From positions 1 to 61,478 of the forward strand of contig MAAE01000061.1 in the NCBI GenBank assembly GCA_002162675.1: a stretch of DNA of 61,478 nt, given 5' to 3'. The DNA comes from Colwellia sp. 39_35_sub15_T18. Lineage in GTDB: Bacteria; Pseudomonadota; Gammaproteobacteria; Enterobacterales; Alteromonadaceae. The notes below the pieces were generated by a model. That model saw nothing but the letters and a program-made list of their open reading frames with translations, was not told the origin of the DNA and did no database searches. This document shows positions 15,764-26,524 of this stretch, piece after piece (position 1 is the stretch's first letter; each line of letters begins with the position of its first letter). The translations under genes and the position numbers were made by a program.

Positions 15764-18679
15764 ATGATGGAAAAAACATTCAACCCAACCGACATTGAAC
15801 AATCTTTATATACCAGCTGGGAAGAGCAAGGTTATTTTAGCCCAACAGGTGAAGGCGACAGCTACAGCATTGCTATTCCACCGCCTAATGTCACTGGCTC
15901 TTTGCACATGGGTCATGCTTTTCAGCAAACCATCATGGACACGTTAATTCGATACCAACGTATGCAAGGTAAAAATACCTTATGGCAAACAGGTTGCGAT
16001 CATGCGGGTATTGCTACACAAATGGTGGTTGAACGTAAAATTGCTGCTGAAGAAGACAAAACTCGCCACGATTATGGCCGTGAAGGTTTTATCGACAAAA
16101 TTTGGCAATGGAAAGAAGAGTCTGGCGGTACTATCGGCAAACAAATGCGTCGCTTAGGTAACTCTATTGATTGGTCTCGCGAGCGTTTCACTATGGACGA
16201 AGGCATGTCAGAAGCGGTACAAGAAGTGTTTGTACGCCTTTTTGAAGATGACTTAATTTATCGTGGCAAACGCCTGGTTAATTGGGATCCAAAATTCCAC
16301 ACGGCGATTTCTGATTTAGAAGTTGAAAATAAAGATAAAAAAGGCCACATGTGGCATTTACGTTATCCATTAGCTGATGGCGCCAAAACCGCTGAAGGAC
16401 TTGATTACTTAGTAGTAGCCACTACACGCCCAGAAACCATGCTAGGTGATACGGGCGTAGCCGTTAACCCTGAAGATCCACGCTATAAAGATTTAATTGG
16501 TAAAAAAGTTTTATTACCGTTAGTAAACCGTTTAATTCCTATTGTTGGTGATGATCATGCTGATATGGACAAAGGCACAGGTTGTGTGAAAATCACCCCT
16601 GCCCACGACTTTAACGATAACGAAGTAGGTAAACGTCATGCCTTACCACAAATTAATATTTTGGATAAAGACGCGGCAATTTTAGCAACGGCACAGGTTT
16701 ACGATACTAAAGGTGAACTTTGTGATGCCTATAGCACTGAGCTGCCAAGTGAATTTGCGGGCATGGACAGGTTTGTTGCCCGTAAAGCCATTGTGGCTAA
16801 ATTTGATGAACTGGGTTTATTAGTTGAAGTTAAAGATCACGATTTAGTTGCCCCTTATGGTGATAGATCTGGCGTGATCATTGAGCCACTTTTAACGGAT
16901 CAATGGTATGTGCGCGTTGAGAAACTTGCCGGCCCTGCCGTTGATGCAGTAAAAGACGGTCAAATTGAATTTGTTCCTAAACAATATGAAAACCTTTATT
17001 TTTCTTGGATGAAAGACATTCAAGACTGGTGCATTTCCCGTCAACTTTGGTGGGGTCATCGTATTCCGGCTTGGTATGACGAAAATGGTAAAGTGTATGT
17101 AGGGCGTACTGAAATTGATGTTCGCGCTAACAACAATATCGCTGATGATATAATACTTAAGCAAGATGACGATGTACTAGACACTTGGTTCTCCTCTGCC
17201 CTGTGGACTTTCTCAACGTTAGGTTGGCCAAAAGATACTGACGATTTAAAAACCTTCCATCCTACTGATGTTTTAGTAACAGGTTTTGATATTATTTTCT
17301 TCTGGGTTGCCCGCATGATCATGATGACCATGCACTTTAATAAAGATGAAAATGGTAAAGCACAAATTCCTTTCAAGAAAATCTACATGACCGGCCTTAT
17401 TCGCGATGAAAATGGCGATAAAATGAGTAAATCAAAGGGTAATGTTATCGATCCTCTTGATATGATTGATGGGGTTTCTTTAGAAGATTTACTGCAAAAG
17501 CGTACTGGCAACATGATGCAGCCAAAACTTGCCAAGAAAATTGAAAAATTAACCAAAAAAGAGTTTCCTAACGGCATTGAAGCCCATGGCACAGATGCAG
17601 TACGTTTCACCTTAACTTCTGTTGCCACCACAGGTCGTGATATTAGCTGGGACATGAAACGCCTTGAAGGGTATCGTAACTTTACCAATAAGTTATGGAA
17701 TGCTAGTCGTTATGTATTAATGAACACCGAAGAATTTGACTGTGGCCAAACAGGCTCTACTCAAGAAAAGACTGAAATGGAGCTTTCGCTGGCTGATCGT
17801 TGGATCATAGGTCAGTTTGAACAAACCGTGAAAACAGTGCATGAAGCCTTTGATTCTTTCCGCTTTGACCTTGCTTCGCAAGCCTTATACGAATTTACTT
17901 GGAACCAATTCTGTGATTGGTATTTAGAATTAACTAAGCCAGTGATAGCTCCTAACCAAAAAGAGCAAGGCAGTGCAGCACAACAGCGTGGCACACGTCA
18001 TACCTTAGTGAACATATTAGAGCAATTATTACGTCTAATGCACCCAATCATGCCATTTATCACTGAAACAATTTGGCAGCGAGTACAACCGCTTAGCGTT
18101 TATAAAATAGAGAATGCTAAAACAGATAGTGCGAACACTAATAACTCAATCATGGTACAAGCATTTCCTCAGTTTGATGAAAGCAAATGTGATCAACAAG
18201 CTATTGATGATTTAGAGTGGGTTAAGCAGTTTATCGTCGCTATTCGTAATATTCGCGGTGAAATGGATATATCACCAAGTAAATCATTACCGGTGTTACT
18301 TAAAAACGTCAATGCCAACGATCAACGCCGTTTAGCTGAAAATGAGCAGTTTTTAAGCTCACTGGCTAAACTTGAAAGCATAAAAATACTTAGCGATGAC
18401 GAACAAGCTCCAGCCTCAGCTTCTGCTATCGTGGGTGATTTATCAGTATTGATCCCTATGGCAGGTTTAATTAATAAAGAAGCTGAACTAGCACGTTTAG
18501 ACAGAGCAATTGATAAATTAGAAACAGATGCCGCTAGAACCCGTGGTAAATTAAGCAATGAGAACTTTGTTGGCAAAGCACCTGCTGCTGTTATCGATAA
18601 AGAAAAAGCTAAGCTTGCAGAGGCAGAATCAGCGCTAATAAAAATGCTTGAACAAAAGGCACAAATAGCTGCTCTGTAA
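15764..18679 (+). CDS. valS: Valyl-tRNA synthetase
   Basis: 971 residues. Class I signature HMGH in SLHMGHAFQ (about residue 45) and KMSKS in [10 protein letters not shown], a CP1 editing domain between, an anticodon-binding domain ([21 protein letters not shown]) and a C-terminal coiled-coil arm that binds tRNA-Val. Charges tRNA-Val and edits Thr. Two adjacent ATG codons at 15764 and 15767 make the exact start uncertain by one residue. A short hairpin ACAAGAC/GTCTTGT sits upstream at about 15675-15705. Confidence 0.98.
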   Translation: MMEKTFNPTDIEQSLYTSWEEQGYFSPTGEGDSYSIAIPPPNVTGSLHMGHAFQQTIMDTLIRYQRMQGKNTLWQTGCDHAGIATQMVVERKIAAEEDKTRHDYGREGFIDKIWQWKEESGGTIGKQMRRLGNSIDWSRERFTMDEGMSEAVQEVFVRLFEDDLIYRGKRLVNWDPKFHTAISDLEVENKDKKGHMWHLRYPLADGAKTAEGLDYLVVATTRPETMLGDTGVAVNPEDPRYKDLIGKKVLLPLVNRLIPIVGDDHADMDKGTGCVKITPAHDFNDNEVGKRHALPQINILDKDAAILATAQVYDTKGELCDAYSTELPSEFAGMDRFVARKAIVAKFDELGLLVEVKDHDLVAPYGDRSGVIIEPLLTDQWYVRVEKLAGPAVDAVKDGQIEFVPKQYENLYFSWMKDIQDWCISRQLWWGHRIPAWYDENGKVYVGRTEIDVRANNNIADDIILKQDDDVLDTWFSSALWTFSTLGWPKDTDDLKTFHPTDVLVTGFDIIFFWVARMIMMTMHFNKDENGKAQIPFKKIYMTGLIRDENGDKMSKSKGNVIDPLDMIDGVSLEDLLQKRTGNMMQPKLAKKIEKLTKKEFPNGIEAHGTDAVRFTLTSVATTGRDISWDMKRLEGYRNFTNKLWNASRYVLMNTEEFDCGQTGSTQEKTEMELSLADRWIIGQFEQTVKTVHEAFDSFRFDLASQALYEFTWNQFCDWYLELTKPVIAPNQKEQGSAAQQRGTRHTLVNILEQLLRLMHPIMPFITETIWQRVQPLSVYKIENAKTDSANTNNSIMVQAFPQFDESKCDQQAIDDLEWVKQFIVAIRNIRGEMDISPSKSLPVLLKNVNANDQRRLAENEQFLSSLAKLESIKILSDDEQAPASASAIVGDLSVLIPMAGLINKEAELARLDRAIDKLETDAARTRGKLSNENFVGKAPAAVIDKEKAKLAEAESALIKMLEQKAQIAAL

Positions 18680-18684
18680 AGTCT

Positions 18685-18844
18685 GCGCGAATAAATTCCC
18701 GCCTACGAAGAACTCATTAACGTAGGCGGGATTTCAATCGCGCTTCTCTAGTGCGAACAAAAAAACCAGTTAAATACTTCCTTGCAGCGTAATTTCCCGT
18801 TTACGAAGTAATTCTTTAACGTAGGCGGGATTTCAATCGCGCTT
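18685..18844. repeat. Two copies of a large imperfect palindrome (REP-like hairpins)
   Basis: Copy 1: TCCCGCCTACG (18697-18707) pairs with CGTAGGCGGGA (18721-18731), extended by outer arms GCGCGA and TCGCGC. Copy 2: TCCCGTTTACG (18794-18804) with the same right arm at 18820-18830, followed by the same ATTTCAATCGCGCTT. The copies are offset by 99 bp. No T run follows, so they are not classic terminators. They are probably extragenic palindromes that fold the 3' end of the valS mRNA. Confidence 0.75.
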
Positions 18845-18949
18845 TCAACTAAGTACTTTATGACGCGAAAAAGTCGGCAACTGTAAAACTTAATACTGTT
18901 CTTTATTCCAATATAAATTGAACTATTTCAATTTTTTATAAGGCATATT

Positions 18950-19262
18950 CAAAATACCTGTGTTATGCTTCTTTTGCGTTGAGTGCTTGCGTTGCGGATG
19001 AAGGTTGATACTAACTTTTGTTTTAGATTTATCAGATACCTATGTATTTGAATATTCTTAACAAACGGATTTAGGCAATGCAGACTGTTTGTTTGTTCCA
19101 AATACGCTTTGTTACGAATATGGTTTGTTTCCTTCCTCTTCCTGTACTACTTATGGTAGAGGGCATTTACTCGGGTGAAAACGGTATTACTTTCTGTTGA
19201 GAGTTTCCTTAACAAGAAGATGCCACATTAATATTATTTTATGACTACGGGAAAATGTAAGT
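18950..19262 (+). promoter_or_regulatory. Long 5' leader of the cold-shock gene
   Basis: About 300 bp without a gene precede the CspA-type gene. A TATGCT-like -10 box lies near 18964. Such long leaders in cspA-type genes refold at low temperature and make translation cold-inducible. No E. coli cold box is recognisable by eye, so the mechanism is inferred from position and length only. Confidence 0.45.
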
Positions 19263-19472
19263 ATGTCTGATACAGTTACTGGTAAAGTTAAATTTTTCAA
19301 CGAAACTAAAGGTTTCGGTTTTATAGAGCAAGAAAATGGTCCTGACGTGTTTGTTCACTTCAGCGCAATCTCTGGAGACGGTTTCCGTACTCTAGCTGAC
19401 GGCCAAGCGGTTACGTTCACTGTTAAACAAGGTCAAAAAGGCCCTGAAGCAGAAAACGTTCTAGCTGTATAA
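19263..19472 (+). CDS. CspA-family cold-shock protein
   Basis: 69 residues, one cold-shock domain. RNP1 (KGFGFIEQE) and RNP2 (DVFVHFSAI) are complete. Binds single-stranded RNA/DNA and melts mRNA structure during cold adaptation. A monocistronic unit with a strong terminator right after it. Which csp paralogue it is cannot be told from the sequence. Confidence 0.97.
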   Translation: MSDTVTGKVKFFNETKGFGFIEQENGPDVFVHFSAISGDGFRTLADGQAVTFTVKQGQKGPEAENVLAV

Positions 19473-19489
19473 GTTTTAACTTATAAGCT

Positions 19490-19530
19490 AAAAAAGCGAA
19501 GAAAGAGGTAAACTCGTTCTTCGCTTTTTT
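19490..19530 (+). terminator. Terminator of the cold-shock gene
   Basis: AAAAAGCGAAGAA pairs with TTCTTCGCTTTTT around a loop of about 13 nt, followed by T residues. A strong intrinsic terminator, possibly usable from both sides because of its A and T flanks. Confidence 0.9.
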
Positions 19531-19682
19531 GTTTCTGTCACTTTAATTATACTATTTTTTAACGCTACTACTTTACGCTAAATTTTTAGCAGATCTTCAT
19601 CCCTGAACTGCCACATCCCTTGCTGATTTTATAGCCCTTTCCTGCAATAGCTCCAAAATTTAAATCAATCCCCCCTGCTAGA

Positions 19683-22600
19683 TCATTTTTTCAGCGCATT
19701 AACACGCCATAGGTAAAATAGCGCCGGTAAAACAAGTAAGGTTAATATTACTGCACTCACCATACCGCCAACCATAGGCGCGGCAATACGGTTCATTACT
19801 TCGCTCCCTGTTCCTGTGCCATATAAAATGGGCAATAAACCAACAATAATAGCGGCAGCTGTCATCATCACCGGGCGAACACGTTTGCCAGCTCCAGCCA
19901 GCACCGCCGCAAATACCGATGATTCATCAACCTTTGCGCCACTTTCTTGATGCCTTTGCAACATTTCTTGATAAGCCTGATTGAGATAAACCAGCATGAT
20001 GACACCAATTTCAACAGCAACCCCTGCCAAAGCGATAAAGCCAACCCCCACCGCTACCGAGAAGTTATAGCCTTCAAGATACATTAACCAAATACTCCCC
20101 ACCATCGCTAGTGGTAAGGTCAACATGATCATCGCTACTTCAATCACATTTCTAAAGTTTAAATACAGCAAAACAATAATAATGGCTAAGGTTAGCGGCA
20201 CAACATAAGTGAGTTTTTCTTTTGCCCTTTGCATATATTCGTACTGCCCTGCCCATGTAATGCTATAACCTGCGGGTAAAACTAATTGCGCACGCAATAT
20301 TTTTTGCGCATGTTCAACATAACGACCCACATCAGTGTCGCTATTGATATCAATAAAAGACCAGCCATTTAAACGAGCATTTTCAGATTTAATGCCCGGC
20401 GGGCCATCTTCAATAAAAATATTCGCCACATCACCCAATGGAATACGTTGACCATTCGGGCTAACTATCGGCAATAAAGCTAACTGCTCTGGTGAATTAC
20501 GATAATCTTGCGGATAGCGAATATTGATAGGATAGCGCTCTAAGCCTTCTACGGTTTGAGCCACATTCATACCACCAACAGCAGTAGCAACAACCTGTTG
20601 AATATCACTGATATTTAGGCCATAACGAGCGGCTTTTTCGCGCTGAATATCTATCTTGATATAGCGACCACCAGCAACACGCTCTGAATATACCGAGGCT
20701 GTGCCGGTTACATCAGCTAAAATAACTTCAATTTGTTGACCAATTTTTTGTATCTCAGCTAAGTCAGGGCCAGAAATTTTAATACCCACAGGGGTTTTAA
20801 TGCCTGTCGATAACATATCGATACGGGTTTTTATTGGCATGACCCAAGCATTTGTTACACCGGGTAATTTAACCAAGGCATCTAATTCTTGTTTCAAACT
20901 TTCAATAGTGACACCTGCTCGCCATTGTGATCTTGGTTTTAGCTGAATAAAGCTTTCGATCATGGTTAATGGAGCGGGATCCGTCGCTGTTTCTGCTCGC
21001 CCTACTTTACCTAGTATTAACTCAACTTCTGGTACGGTATAAATCAGTTTGTCGGTTTGCTGTAGTAACTGTCGTGCTTGCCCAATAGATATGCCTGGAT
21101 ATGTGGTTGGCATATACATTAAATCACCCTCATCTAACGGTGGAATAAATTCACTGCCTATTTTATCTAATGGATAAAGACCTACCCCTATCATCATTAT
21201 CGCCGCTATTAAGGTTGTTTTTGGGTAAGTTAACACCATTTTAAGCGCAGGTAAGTAGATGGCAGTTAACAAACGATTTATCGGATTTTTATGCTCAGGC
21301 AATACTTTACCGCGAATGAAATATCCCATTAATACTGGCACTAAGGTAATAGCCAATGCAGCAGAAGCAGCCATAGCATAGGTTTTAGTAAACGCTAACG
21401 GTGAGAACATACGTCCTTCTTGCGCCTCTAGGGTAAAAACAGGTACAAAACTTACGGTAATAATCAGTAAACTAAAAAATAATGCCGGGCCAACTTCAGT
21501 GGCTGAATCAACCACCACTTGCCAGCGATTTTCATTGGTAAGTTTTTCACCTTTAGCTGACAGTTTTTCCATGTGCTTATGCATATTTTCAATCATCACT
21601 ATCGCACCATCAATCATAGCGCCGATGGCAATTGCAATGCCGCCCAGCGACATAATATTGGCATTAAGCCCTTGCGCATGCATAATAATAAATGCGCTTA
21701 ATATACCAACGGGCAAGCTGATAATCGCCACAAGCGATGAGCGAACATGAAATAAAAATAGCACACACACTAGCGCAACTACGCCAAACTCTTCTAACAG
21801 TTTAAAAGCTAAATTATCGACGGCTCGCTCTATTAAAGCTGATCTGTCATAAACGGTGACAATTTCTACGCCATCGGGTAAACCTTGCTTCAGCTGCTCT
21901 AACTTCTCTTTAACTTTAATAATAACCTGTTGGGCATTCTCGCCAAAACGCATCACAACGATACCGCCAACCGTTTCGCCCTCACCATTTAGCTCAGCAA
22001 TACCGCGGCGCATTTGTGGGCCAATAACAATATCAGCAACATCTTTTAATAACAGCGGTGTGCCATTTTGATTAACCCCTAACGGGATGTTTTCTAAATC
22101 TTGGGCATTTTTAATATAACCTGTGGCACGTACCATGTATTCGGCTTCTGCCATTTCAACAACGGATGCACCTATTTCTTGGTTGCCTTGCTTAATGGCC
22201 TGTTGAATTAACGATAACGGAATACCAAAAGCGCGTAATTTATCTGGATTGACCTGCACTTGGTATTGTTTAACCATGCCGCCAAGAGCGCTAACTTCAG
22301 AAACGCCTGATACGGTTTGCAGCTCATACTTTAAAAACCAGTCTTGTATACTACGTAATTGGCTTATGTCATGCTGGCCTGTTCGATCAACCAAGGCATA
22401 TAAATACACCCAACCCACGCCAGTAGCATCGGGCCCTAACTGCGGCTTAGCTGAACTTGGCAAATTAGGGGCAACTTGACTTAAATACTCTAATACTCGC
22501 GAACGTGCCCAATACAAGTCAGTGTCTTCATCAAAAATCACGTAAACATAAGAGTCGCCAAAAAAAGAAAAACCTCGTACGGTTTCCGCACCGGGTACCG

Positions 22601-22823
22601 ATAACATGGCGGTAGTTAACGGGTAAGTGACCTGATCTTCCACCACTTGCGGTGCTTGTCCGGGATAGCTGGTTTTGATGATAACTTGCACATCTGATAA
22701 ATCAGGCAAGGCATCAACAGGGGTATTTTTTACCGAGTACAAGCCAATAGCCACTAAGATAAAGGTTGCTAACAGTACAAAAAAACGATTATGAACTGAC
22801 CAACGAATAATTGCAGCAATCAT
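19683..22823 (-). CDS. cusA: Heavy-metal RND efflux pump CusA/CzcA type
   Basis: 1046 residues with twelve membrane segments in the RND layout (1+5 and 1+5 around two large periplasmic loops). GAMIDGAIVMIENMHKHME in TM4 carries the proton-relay Asp of the metal-exporting HME subfamily. It is the inner-membrane proton antiporter of a tripartite pump that expels Cu(I)/Ag(I) or related metals, with the adaptor and channel encoded upstream. The Met-rich small protein near the operon favours copper/silver over zinc/cobalt, but this is inference. Confidence 0.93.
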   Translation of the reverse strand: MIAAIIRWSVHNRFFVLLATFILVAIGLYSVKNTPVDALPDLSDVQVIIKTSYPGQAPQVVEDQVTYPLTTAMLSVPGAETVRGFSFFGDSYVYVIFDEDTDLYWARSRVLEYLSQVAPNLPSSAKPQLGPDATGVGWVYLYALVDRTGQHDISQLRSIQDWFLKYELQTVSGVSEVSALGGMVKQYQVQVNPDKLRAFGIPLSLIQQAIKQGNQEIGASVVEMAEAEYMVRATGYIKNAQDLENIPLGVNQNGTPLLLKDVADIVIGPQMRRGIAELNGEGETVGGIVVMRFGENAQQVIIKVKEKLEQLKQGLPDGVEIVTVYDRSALIERAVDNLAFKLLEEFGVVALVCVLFLFHVRSSLVAIISLPVGILSAFIIMHAQGLNANIMSLGGIAIAIGAMIDGAIVMIENMHKHMEKLSAKGEKLTNENRWQVVVDSATEVGPALFFSLLIITVSFVPVFTLEAQEGRMFSPLAFTKTYAMAASAALAITLVPVLMGYFIRGKVLPEHKNPINRLLTAIYLPALKMVLTYPKTTLIAAIMMIGVGLYPLDKIGSEFIPPLDEGDLMYMPTTYPGISIGQARQLLQQTDKLIYTVPEVELILGKVGRAETATDPAPLTMIESFIQLKPRSQWRAGVTIESLKQELDALVKLPGVTNAWVMPIKTRIDMLSTGIKTPVGIKISGPDLAEIQKIGQQIEVILADVTGTASVYSERVAGGRYIKIDIQREKAARYGLNISDIQQVVATAVGGMNVAQTVEGLERYPINIRYPQDYRNSPEQLALLPIVSPNGQRIPLGDVANIFIEDGPPGIKSENARLNGWSFIDINSDTDVGRYVEHAQKILRAQLVLPAGYSITWAGQYEYMQRAKEKLTYVVPLTLAIIIVLLYLNFRNVIEVAMIMLTLPLAMVGSIWLMYLEGYNFSVAVGVGFIALAGVAVEIGVIMLVYLNQAYQEMLQRHQESGAKVDESSVFAAVLAGAGKRVRPVMMTAAAIIVGLLPILYGTGTGSEVMNRIAAPMVGGMVSAVILTLLVLPALFYLWRVNALKK

Positions 22824-22826
22824 AAT

Positions 22827-24398
22827 TTACTCCTGCAACTTATTTTCAAGGATAATAACGTCGGTAATAACATCGGTACTAAGGTCGGTAATAACATCAG
22901 TAATAACAAAGTCATCGCCATGAATTTCAAAGGTAAACTTAATGTCATCGCCTTGATTAAAGTCCGCCATATCGAGTGTCTCATCGACTAAAAAATCTAG
23001 CCTCGTCGCAGGGCGTTGCCACTTTTCAATGGCAGCACGAGAGATATTCACCATACGATGAGCCGCCATCACTGAGTTGATACGGCCTGTGGTTGTCGCT
23101 GACATCACTTGCCTCATTTCTGGCATAGGTTCAGGCATAAGTTCAGTCATAGACATATCACTACTGTCATGGTTCATACGCATAAAATCTGACGATTTAC
23201 TCGACTCTGAGTCCAATAAAAATTGTGCTGAGCTAACCACTTCTTCACCATCAGTTAAGCCCTTAAGTATTTCTACTGACTCATTGTCAAAACGACCGAC
23301 AGTCACCGCAATTGATTTAAAATTACCGCCGCCTAACGCCAATACCACACGGTCTTGATTACCCGTTCGTATTAACGCTTCTTTTGGAATAAGCAAAGCT
23401 GGCGTGGTATCACTAGTATGAATAGCTACTTGTGCAAACATATTAGGTTTAAAATCACCTGATTGGTTATCAAAACGTAACCGCACCTTCACGGTACGGG
23501 TTTTGGCATCTAAGGTTGGATAAATAAAGTTAACCTGGCCGTTAAATTCTTCACCGGGCAAGTAATCTAAACGCATAGTGACTTTTGTACCCACCTGTAC
23601 TTGTGCTGCTTGGCGCTCAAATACTTCCGCCTCTATCCACACCCTAGACAAATCGCCAATAGACATTAAGGTCGCACCCGGTTTTACATAAAAGCCTTCC
23701 CTAATATTTAAGTTTTCCACCACACCATTTTGTGGCGCATAGAAAGTAATATTTTGTTGTACCTTACGTGTTTTTTTCAAGATTTCGATGGCTAGTTTTG
23801 GTAACTGTAAAGCCACTAAACGATTTTCAGCCGCCTTAACTAAACGCTTATTGTTACGCTCTAATGCCAATAAAAATTCTTCTTGAGCATTAACTAATTC
23901 TGGCGAGTAAATACCATAAAGCGGTTGACCTTTTTTAACCGTTGAACCGGCAGTTTTCACATAAAGCTTTTCAATCCAGCCATCAACTCGTGGATGAATA
24001 TGTACAAGTTTGTCTTGATCGTAAGTCACATACCCCACTGTATCTATCTGGTTATGCAGAGATTTATATTGTGCAGCAACCGTTCGAACCCCTAAATTAT
24101 TTACGACATCGGCTGAAATGCGAATAGTGCCGGATCCCTCATCAGGGCCTGTTCCTGAATCAGCATAAACAGGTAATAAATCCATACCCATAGGAGATTT
24201 ACCCGGTTTATCTTTTCTATAATTAGCGTCCATCGGAGCAACCCAATACATCGGCTGTTTTTCTGCCACTTCTTTTGTTGTTGGCGTTTTAGTGGCTGTT
24301 AAATTAAGAAGAAGTAAACTCACCACCAGCCCAACCACTAAGCCCATGCCTAAACCGACCATTAGCATTTTTTTATTTGAATTCATTGGTTTTTTCAT
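22827..24398 (-). CDS. cusB: Periplasmic adaptor CusB with fused CusF-like C-terminus
   Basis: 523 residues. N-terminal membrane anchor (about 10-32); a heavy-metal-binding domain YWVAPMDANYRKDKPGKSPMGMDLLPVY (about 51-78) with Met ligands; barrel-sandwich/lipoyl, hairpin and beta-barrel adaptor domains. At about 430-505 a CusF-like domain (GRINSVMAAHRMVNISRAAIEKW...LDF) is fused. The two Met ligands of CusF (WPAMTMDF) are absent here (WQRPATRLDF), while His and Trp remain. The last residues are a repeated ITDV run from a DNA repeat. Four bases separate it from cusA. Confidence 0.9.
   Translation of the reverse strand: MKKPMNSNKKMLMVGLGMGLVVGLVVSLLLLNLTATKTPTTKEVAEKQPMYWVAPMDANYRKDKPGKSPMGMDLLPVYADSGTGPDEGSGTIRISADVVNNLGVRTVAAQYKSLHNQIDTVGYVTYDQDKLVHIHPRVDGWIEKLYVKTAGSTVKKGQPLYGIYSPELVNAQEEFLLALERNNKRLVKAAENRLVALQLPKLAIEILKKTRKVQQNITFYAPQNGVVENLNIREGFYVKPGATLMSIGDLSRVWIEAEVFERQAAQVQVGTKVTMRLDYLPGEEFNGQVNFIYPTLDAKTRTVKVRLRFDNQSGDFKPNMFAQVAIHTSDTTPALLIPKEALIRTGNQDRVVLALGGGNFKSIAVTVGRFDNESVEILKGLTDGEEVVSSAQFLLDSESSKSSDFMRMNHDSSDMSMTELMPEPMPEMRQVMSATTTGRINSVMAAHRMVNISRAAIEKWQRPATRLDFLVDETLDMADFNQGDDIKFTFEIHGDDFVITDVITDLSTDVITDVIILENKLQE
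22858..22910 (-). repeat. Imperfect tandem repeat in the 3' end of cusB
   Basis: GTCGGTAATAACATC-type units of 12-24 bp recur three to four times and encode VITDVITDLSTDVITDVI near the C-terminus of CusB. The repeat keeps the frame. It probably extends a terminal beta strand or is a disordered tail. Confidence 0.8.
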
Positions 24399-25780
24399 TA
24401 TGACTCTCCCTTTGGTGACGGCACTATAGAGCCAGCAAAAAGGTAATTAATTTCTAGAATGATTTTTTGCTGTTGTACATTAATAGCTAAAAAATCGATT
24501 TGAGCATTTAGCTCAGCAATGCGAGCGCGAACCACTTCAGCAAAATCACCATCATCATTGGTATAAGCGGTTAAAGACGCCTGAGCCTGATCATGAATTT
24601 GTGGTAATAATCGCTCTTGGTATAAGGCTTGTCGTTCATTCAAACGTAAAAGCCTACCTTTAGCACTGGCAAAAGCGGAGATTAATTGACGGATCAGTAA
24701 TAATTTTTCTGTTTTAATGGCTTCCGTTTTAGATACGGCCGATTTAACTTCATTATCTTGTCGGTTATTAGTAAATAGCGGTACGTCAAAGACAACGCCA
24801 AGCGAAAATAAGTCAGCACGGCTATTACCCATTTGATCATCAGCGCGATAACTATAACTGGCATTAACTCCCCACTGAGGTTGATATTTTTGCTCGGCTA
24901 AATCAATATTTTTGCGAGTAGCCGCAATTTTTTTATCCATTGCTAGCACCGATGGATGGGCAGCTAATAACAAAGCGAGTTGCTCAGCCTTTAACGCTTT
25001 TTTATGGTAAATAATAGATTTTTTAATCAGCGTTAATTGCGGTAACTCGCTACTAATAGGTTGCGTGGCTAAGTTATGTTTTGAATCTGCAGCCATTGTT
25101 GAAATATTTTCAAAAGAAAAATCACTTAACCATTGCTTTAGCATGCCTTGGTAACGATTTTGCTCTAGTTTTAGTTGATTTAATCTATCTTCTAATCGCG
25201 TTAGCTCTAACTGGGCACGAACAATATCATATTGCCTAGTTTTCCCTAAGCCACTGCCATAGCTAGCTTCAACTAACTCACTGAGTTGTTCAAACAAACT
25301 ACGGTTTTGCTCAATTAAGCTGATACTTTGCTGTATTCGGTATAAATCAAGCCACAAACTGCCAACCGTTACCGCGACTTTGCTTTGCCGATCTTGACGT
25401 TGCAGTGGTTGTTGTTGCGACTGTAATTTAAGTTGTTTATTTTTAATGGCAAGGCTATCACCACGAGCAAACATTTGTGAAACCCCTACTTTAAATTGCG
25501 TCATTCTCTCTTGAGAGAAATCAAAGCTGTCGGTAGGTAAGTTTGCAAAGGCGATAGACACTTTAGGATCTGGTAGAGTATTGGCCGCATGGCTCAATGA
25601 TTCTAACGACTGCTGTTTATGGCGACTACCCGCCAACCAAGGATCGTTTTCTTGTGCGACTTTAATGGCTTGTGCAAAGCCTAATGGTTGCGACTCAGCA
25701 TAACTATTGTTAATAATAAAAATAGTTAATAAAGCCGTAAATACAGCGAAGCCGCTATATAAGGGACTAGATTTGTTCAT
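24398..25780 (-). CDS. cusC: Outer-membrane efflux protein (TolC/CusC family)
   Basis: 460 residues with a signal peptide (AVFTALLTIFIINNSYA) and two copies of the OEP repeat rich in alpha-helical coiled coil. A trimeric channel that lets the CusAB pump expel metal across the outer membrane. First gene of the cusCBA operon; its end overlaps the cusB start by one base. No lipobox is seen, unlike E. coli CusC. Confidence 0.9.
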   Translation of the reverse strand: MNKSSPLYSGFAVFTALLTIFIINNSYAESQPLGFAQAIKVAQENDPWLAGSRHKQQSLESLSHAANTLPDPKVSIAFANLPTDSFDFSQERMTQFKVGVSQMFARGDSLAIKNKQLKLQSQQQPLQRQDRQSKVAVTVGSLWLDLYRIQQSISLIEQNRSLFEQLSELVEASYGSGLGKTRQYDIVRAQLELTRLEDRLNQLKLEQNRYQGMLKQWLSDFSFENISTMAADSKHNLATQPISSELPQLTLIKKSIIYHKKALKAEQLALLLAAHPSVLAMDKKIAATRKNIDLAEQKYQPQWGVNASYSYRADDQMGNSRADLFSLGVVFDVPLFTNNRQDNEVKSAVSKTEAIKTEKLLLIRQLISAFASAKGRLLRLNERQALYQERLLPQIHDQAQASLTAYTNDDGDFAEVVRARIAELNAQIDFLAINVQQQKIILEINYLFAGSIVPSPKGES

Positions 25781-25838
25781 ACTTCTTTTCTCTTTACTTG
25801 TGTAAATACGGAGAATAATTCATTTATGCTAACTAATT

Positions 25839-25941
25839 GTTCACCACCGAGCCGCAATGCTTTACAGAGGGCTCTTCAAACCTACACAGAGACTTTATTA
25901 TTCTCGGTGCAGTACGGTGGCCTCGGTATTCTCAGTGGTAA
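25839..25941 (-). repeat. Dispersed intergenic palindromic repeat, copy A
   Basis: In reverse complement this copy reads ACCACTGAGA ... AAAGTCTCTGTGTAGG ... GAAGAGCCCTCTGTAAAGC ... GGCTCGGTGGTGAAC, matching copies B (32170), C (40171) and D (52896). Ends ACCACxGAG and CTCGGTGGT are near-complementary. It sits between cusC and the Met-rich gene. Confidence 0.85.
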
Positions 25942-26017
25942 TGCTTTTAAAATTGAATAAATGCAAACTTAATTAACACAGTTATCAAGGAATTTTAGGC
26001 ACAGGTATGCCGTGAAG

Positions 26018-26419
26018 TTATGAAATGGGTGGGCGATATAAAGAAGAATTGATTTTTGATTGTTGTAATGAAGAGGATTGCAGTATTTTTTGCTCGGCAA
26101 TGACCTCAGAGTTAAAACTTGTATTAAGCAAAAAAGAAAGGTTAACACAACCGCTCATAGGGCATTGGCATTGCTCTTGGCAACAATCCATCGTAGCTTT
26201 TTGATCATTACCTTGCTCTTCGTTTACTGACATCATATCAGTATGAAGCATAGGCGTATCAACCATATTGGCATGGTTCATCATAGACATATCAGCATTC
26301 ATAGACTCATGAGTACAAGAAGCTTCTGCATAAGGCATAGCTGTACTTGCCATCGACTGACCAATAAAGGCTATCAGCATTAGCATGACTATCAATCTGT
26401 TGTTATGCACTAATTTCAT
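26018..26419 (-). CDS. Small secreted Met/His/Cys-rich protein, probably metal-related
   Basis: 133 residues. Signal peptide LIVMLMLIAFIGQSMAS. Then Met/His clusters (HESMNADMSMMNHANM, MLHTDMMSV) and a Cys cluster MDCCQEQCQCPMSGC. Such composition binds Cu(I)/Ag(I) well. It precedes cusCBA on the same strand with a 240-bp gap holding repeat copy A, so it may be separately transcribed. No family assigned with certainty. A copper chaperone or sensor for the Cus pump is a reasonable inference. Confidence 0.7.
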   Translation of the reverse strand: MKLVHNNRLIVMLMLIAFIGQSMASTAMPYAEASCTHESMNADMSMMNHANMVDTPMLHTDMMSVNEEQGNDQKATMDCCQEQCQCPMSGCVNLSFLLNTSFNSEVIAEQKILQSSSLQQSKINSSLYRPPIS

Positions 26420-26524
26420 CAGAAGTTACTATTTAGTCGGTATCTTTGTTGGGTCTTAAATTCATTACAATAAACCAGACCCAACAATAGCTTTATTTCT
26501 TTCATTAAAAAAGAAAAATTTTAC

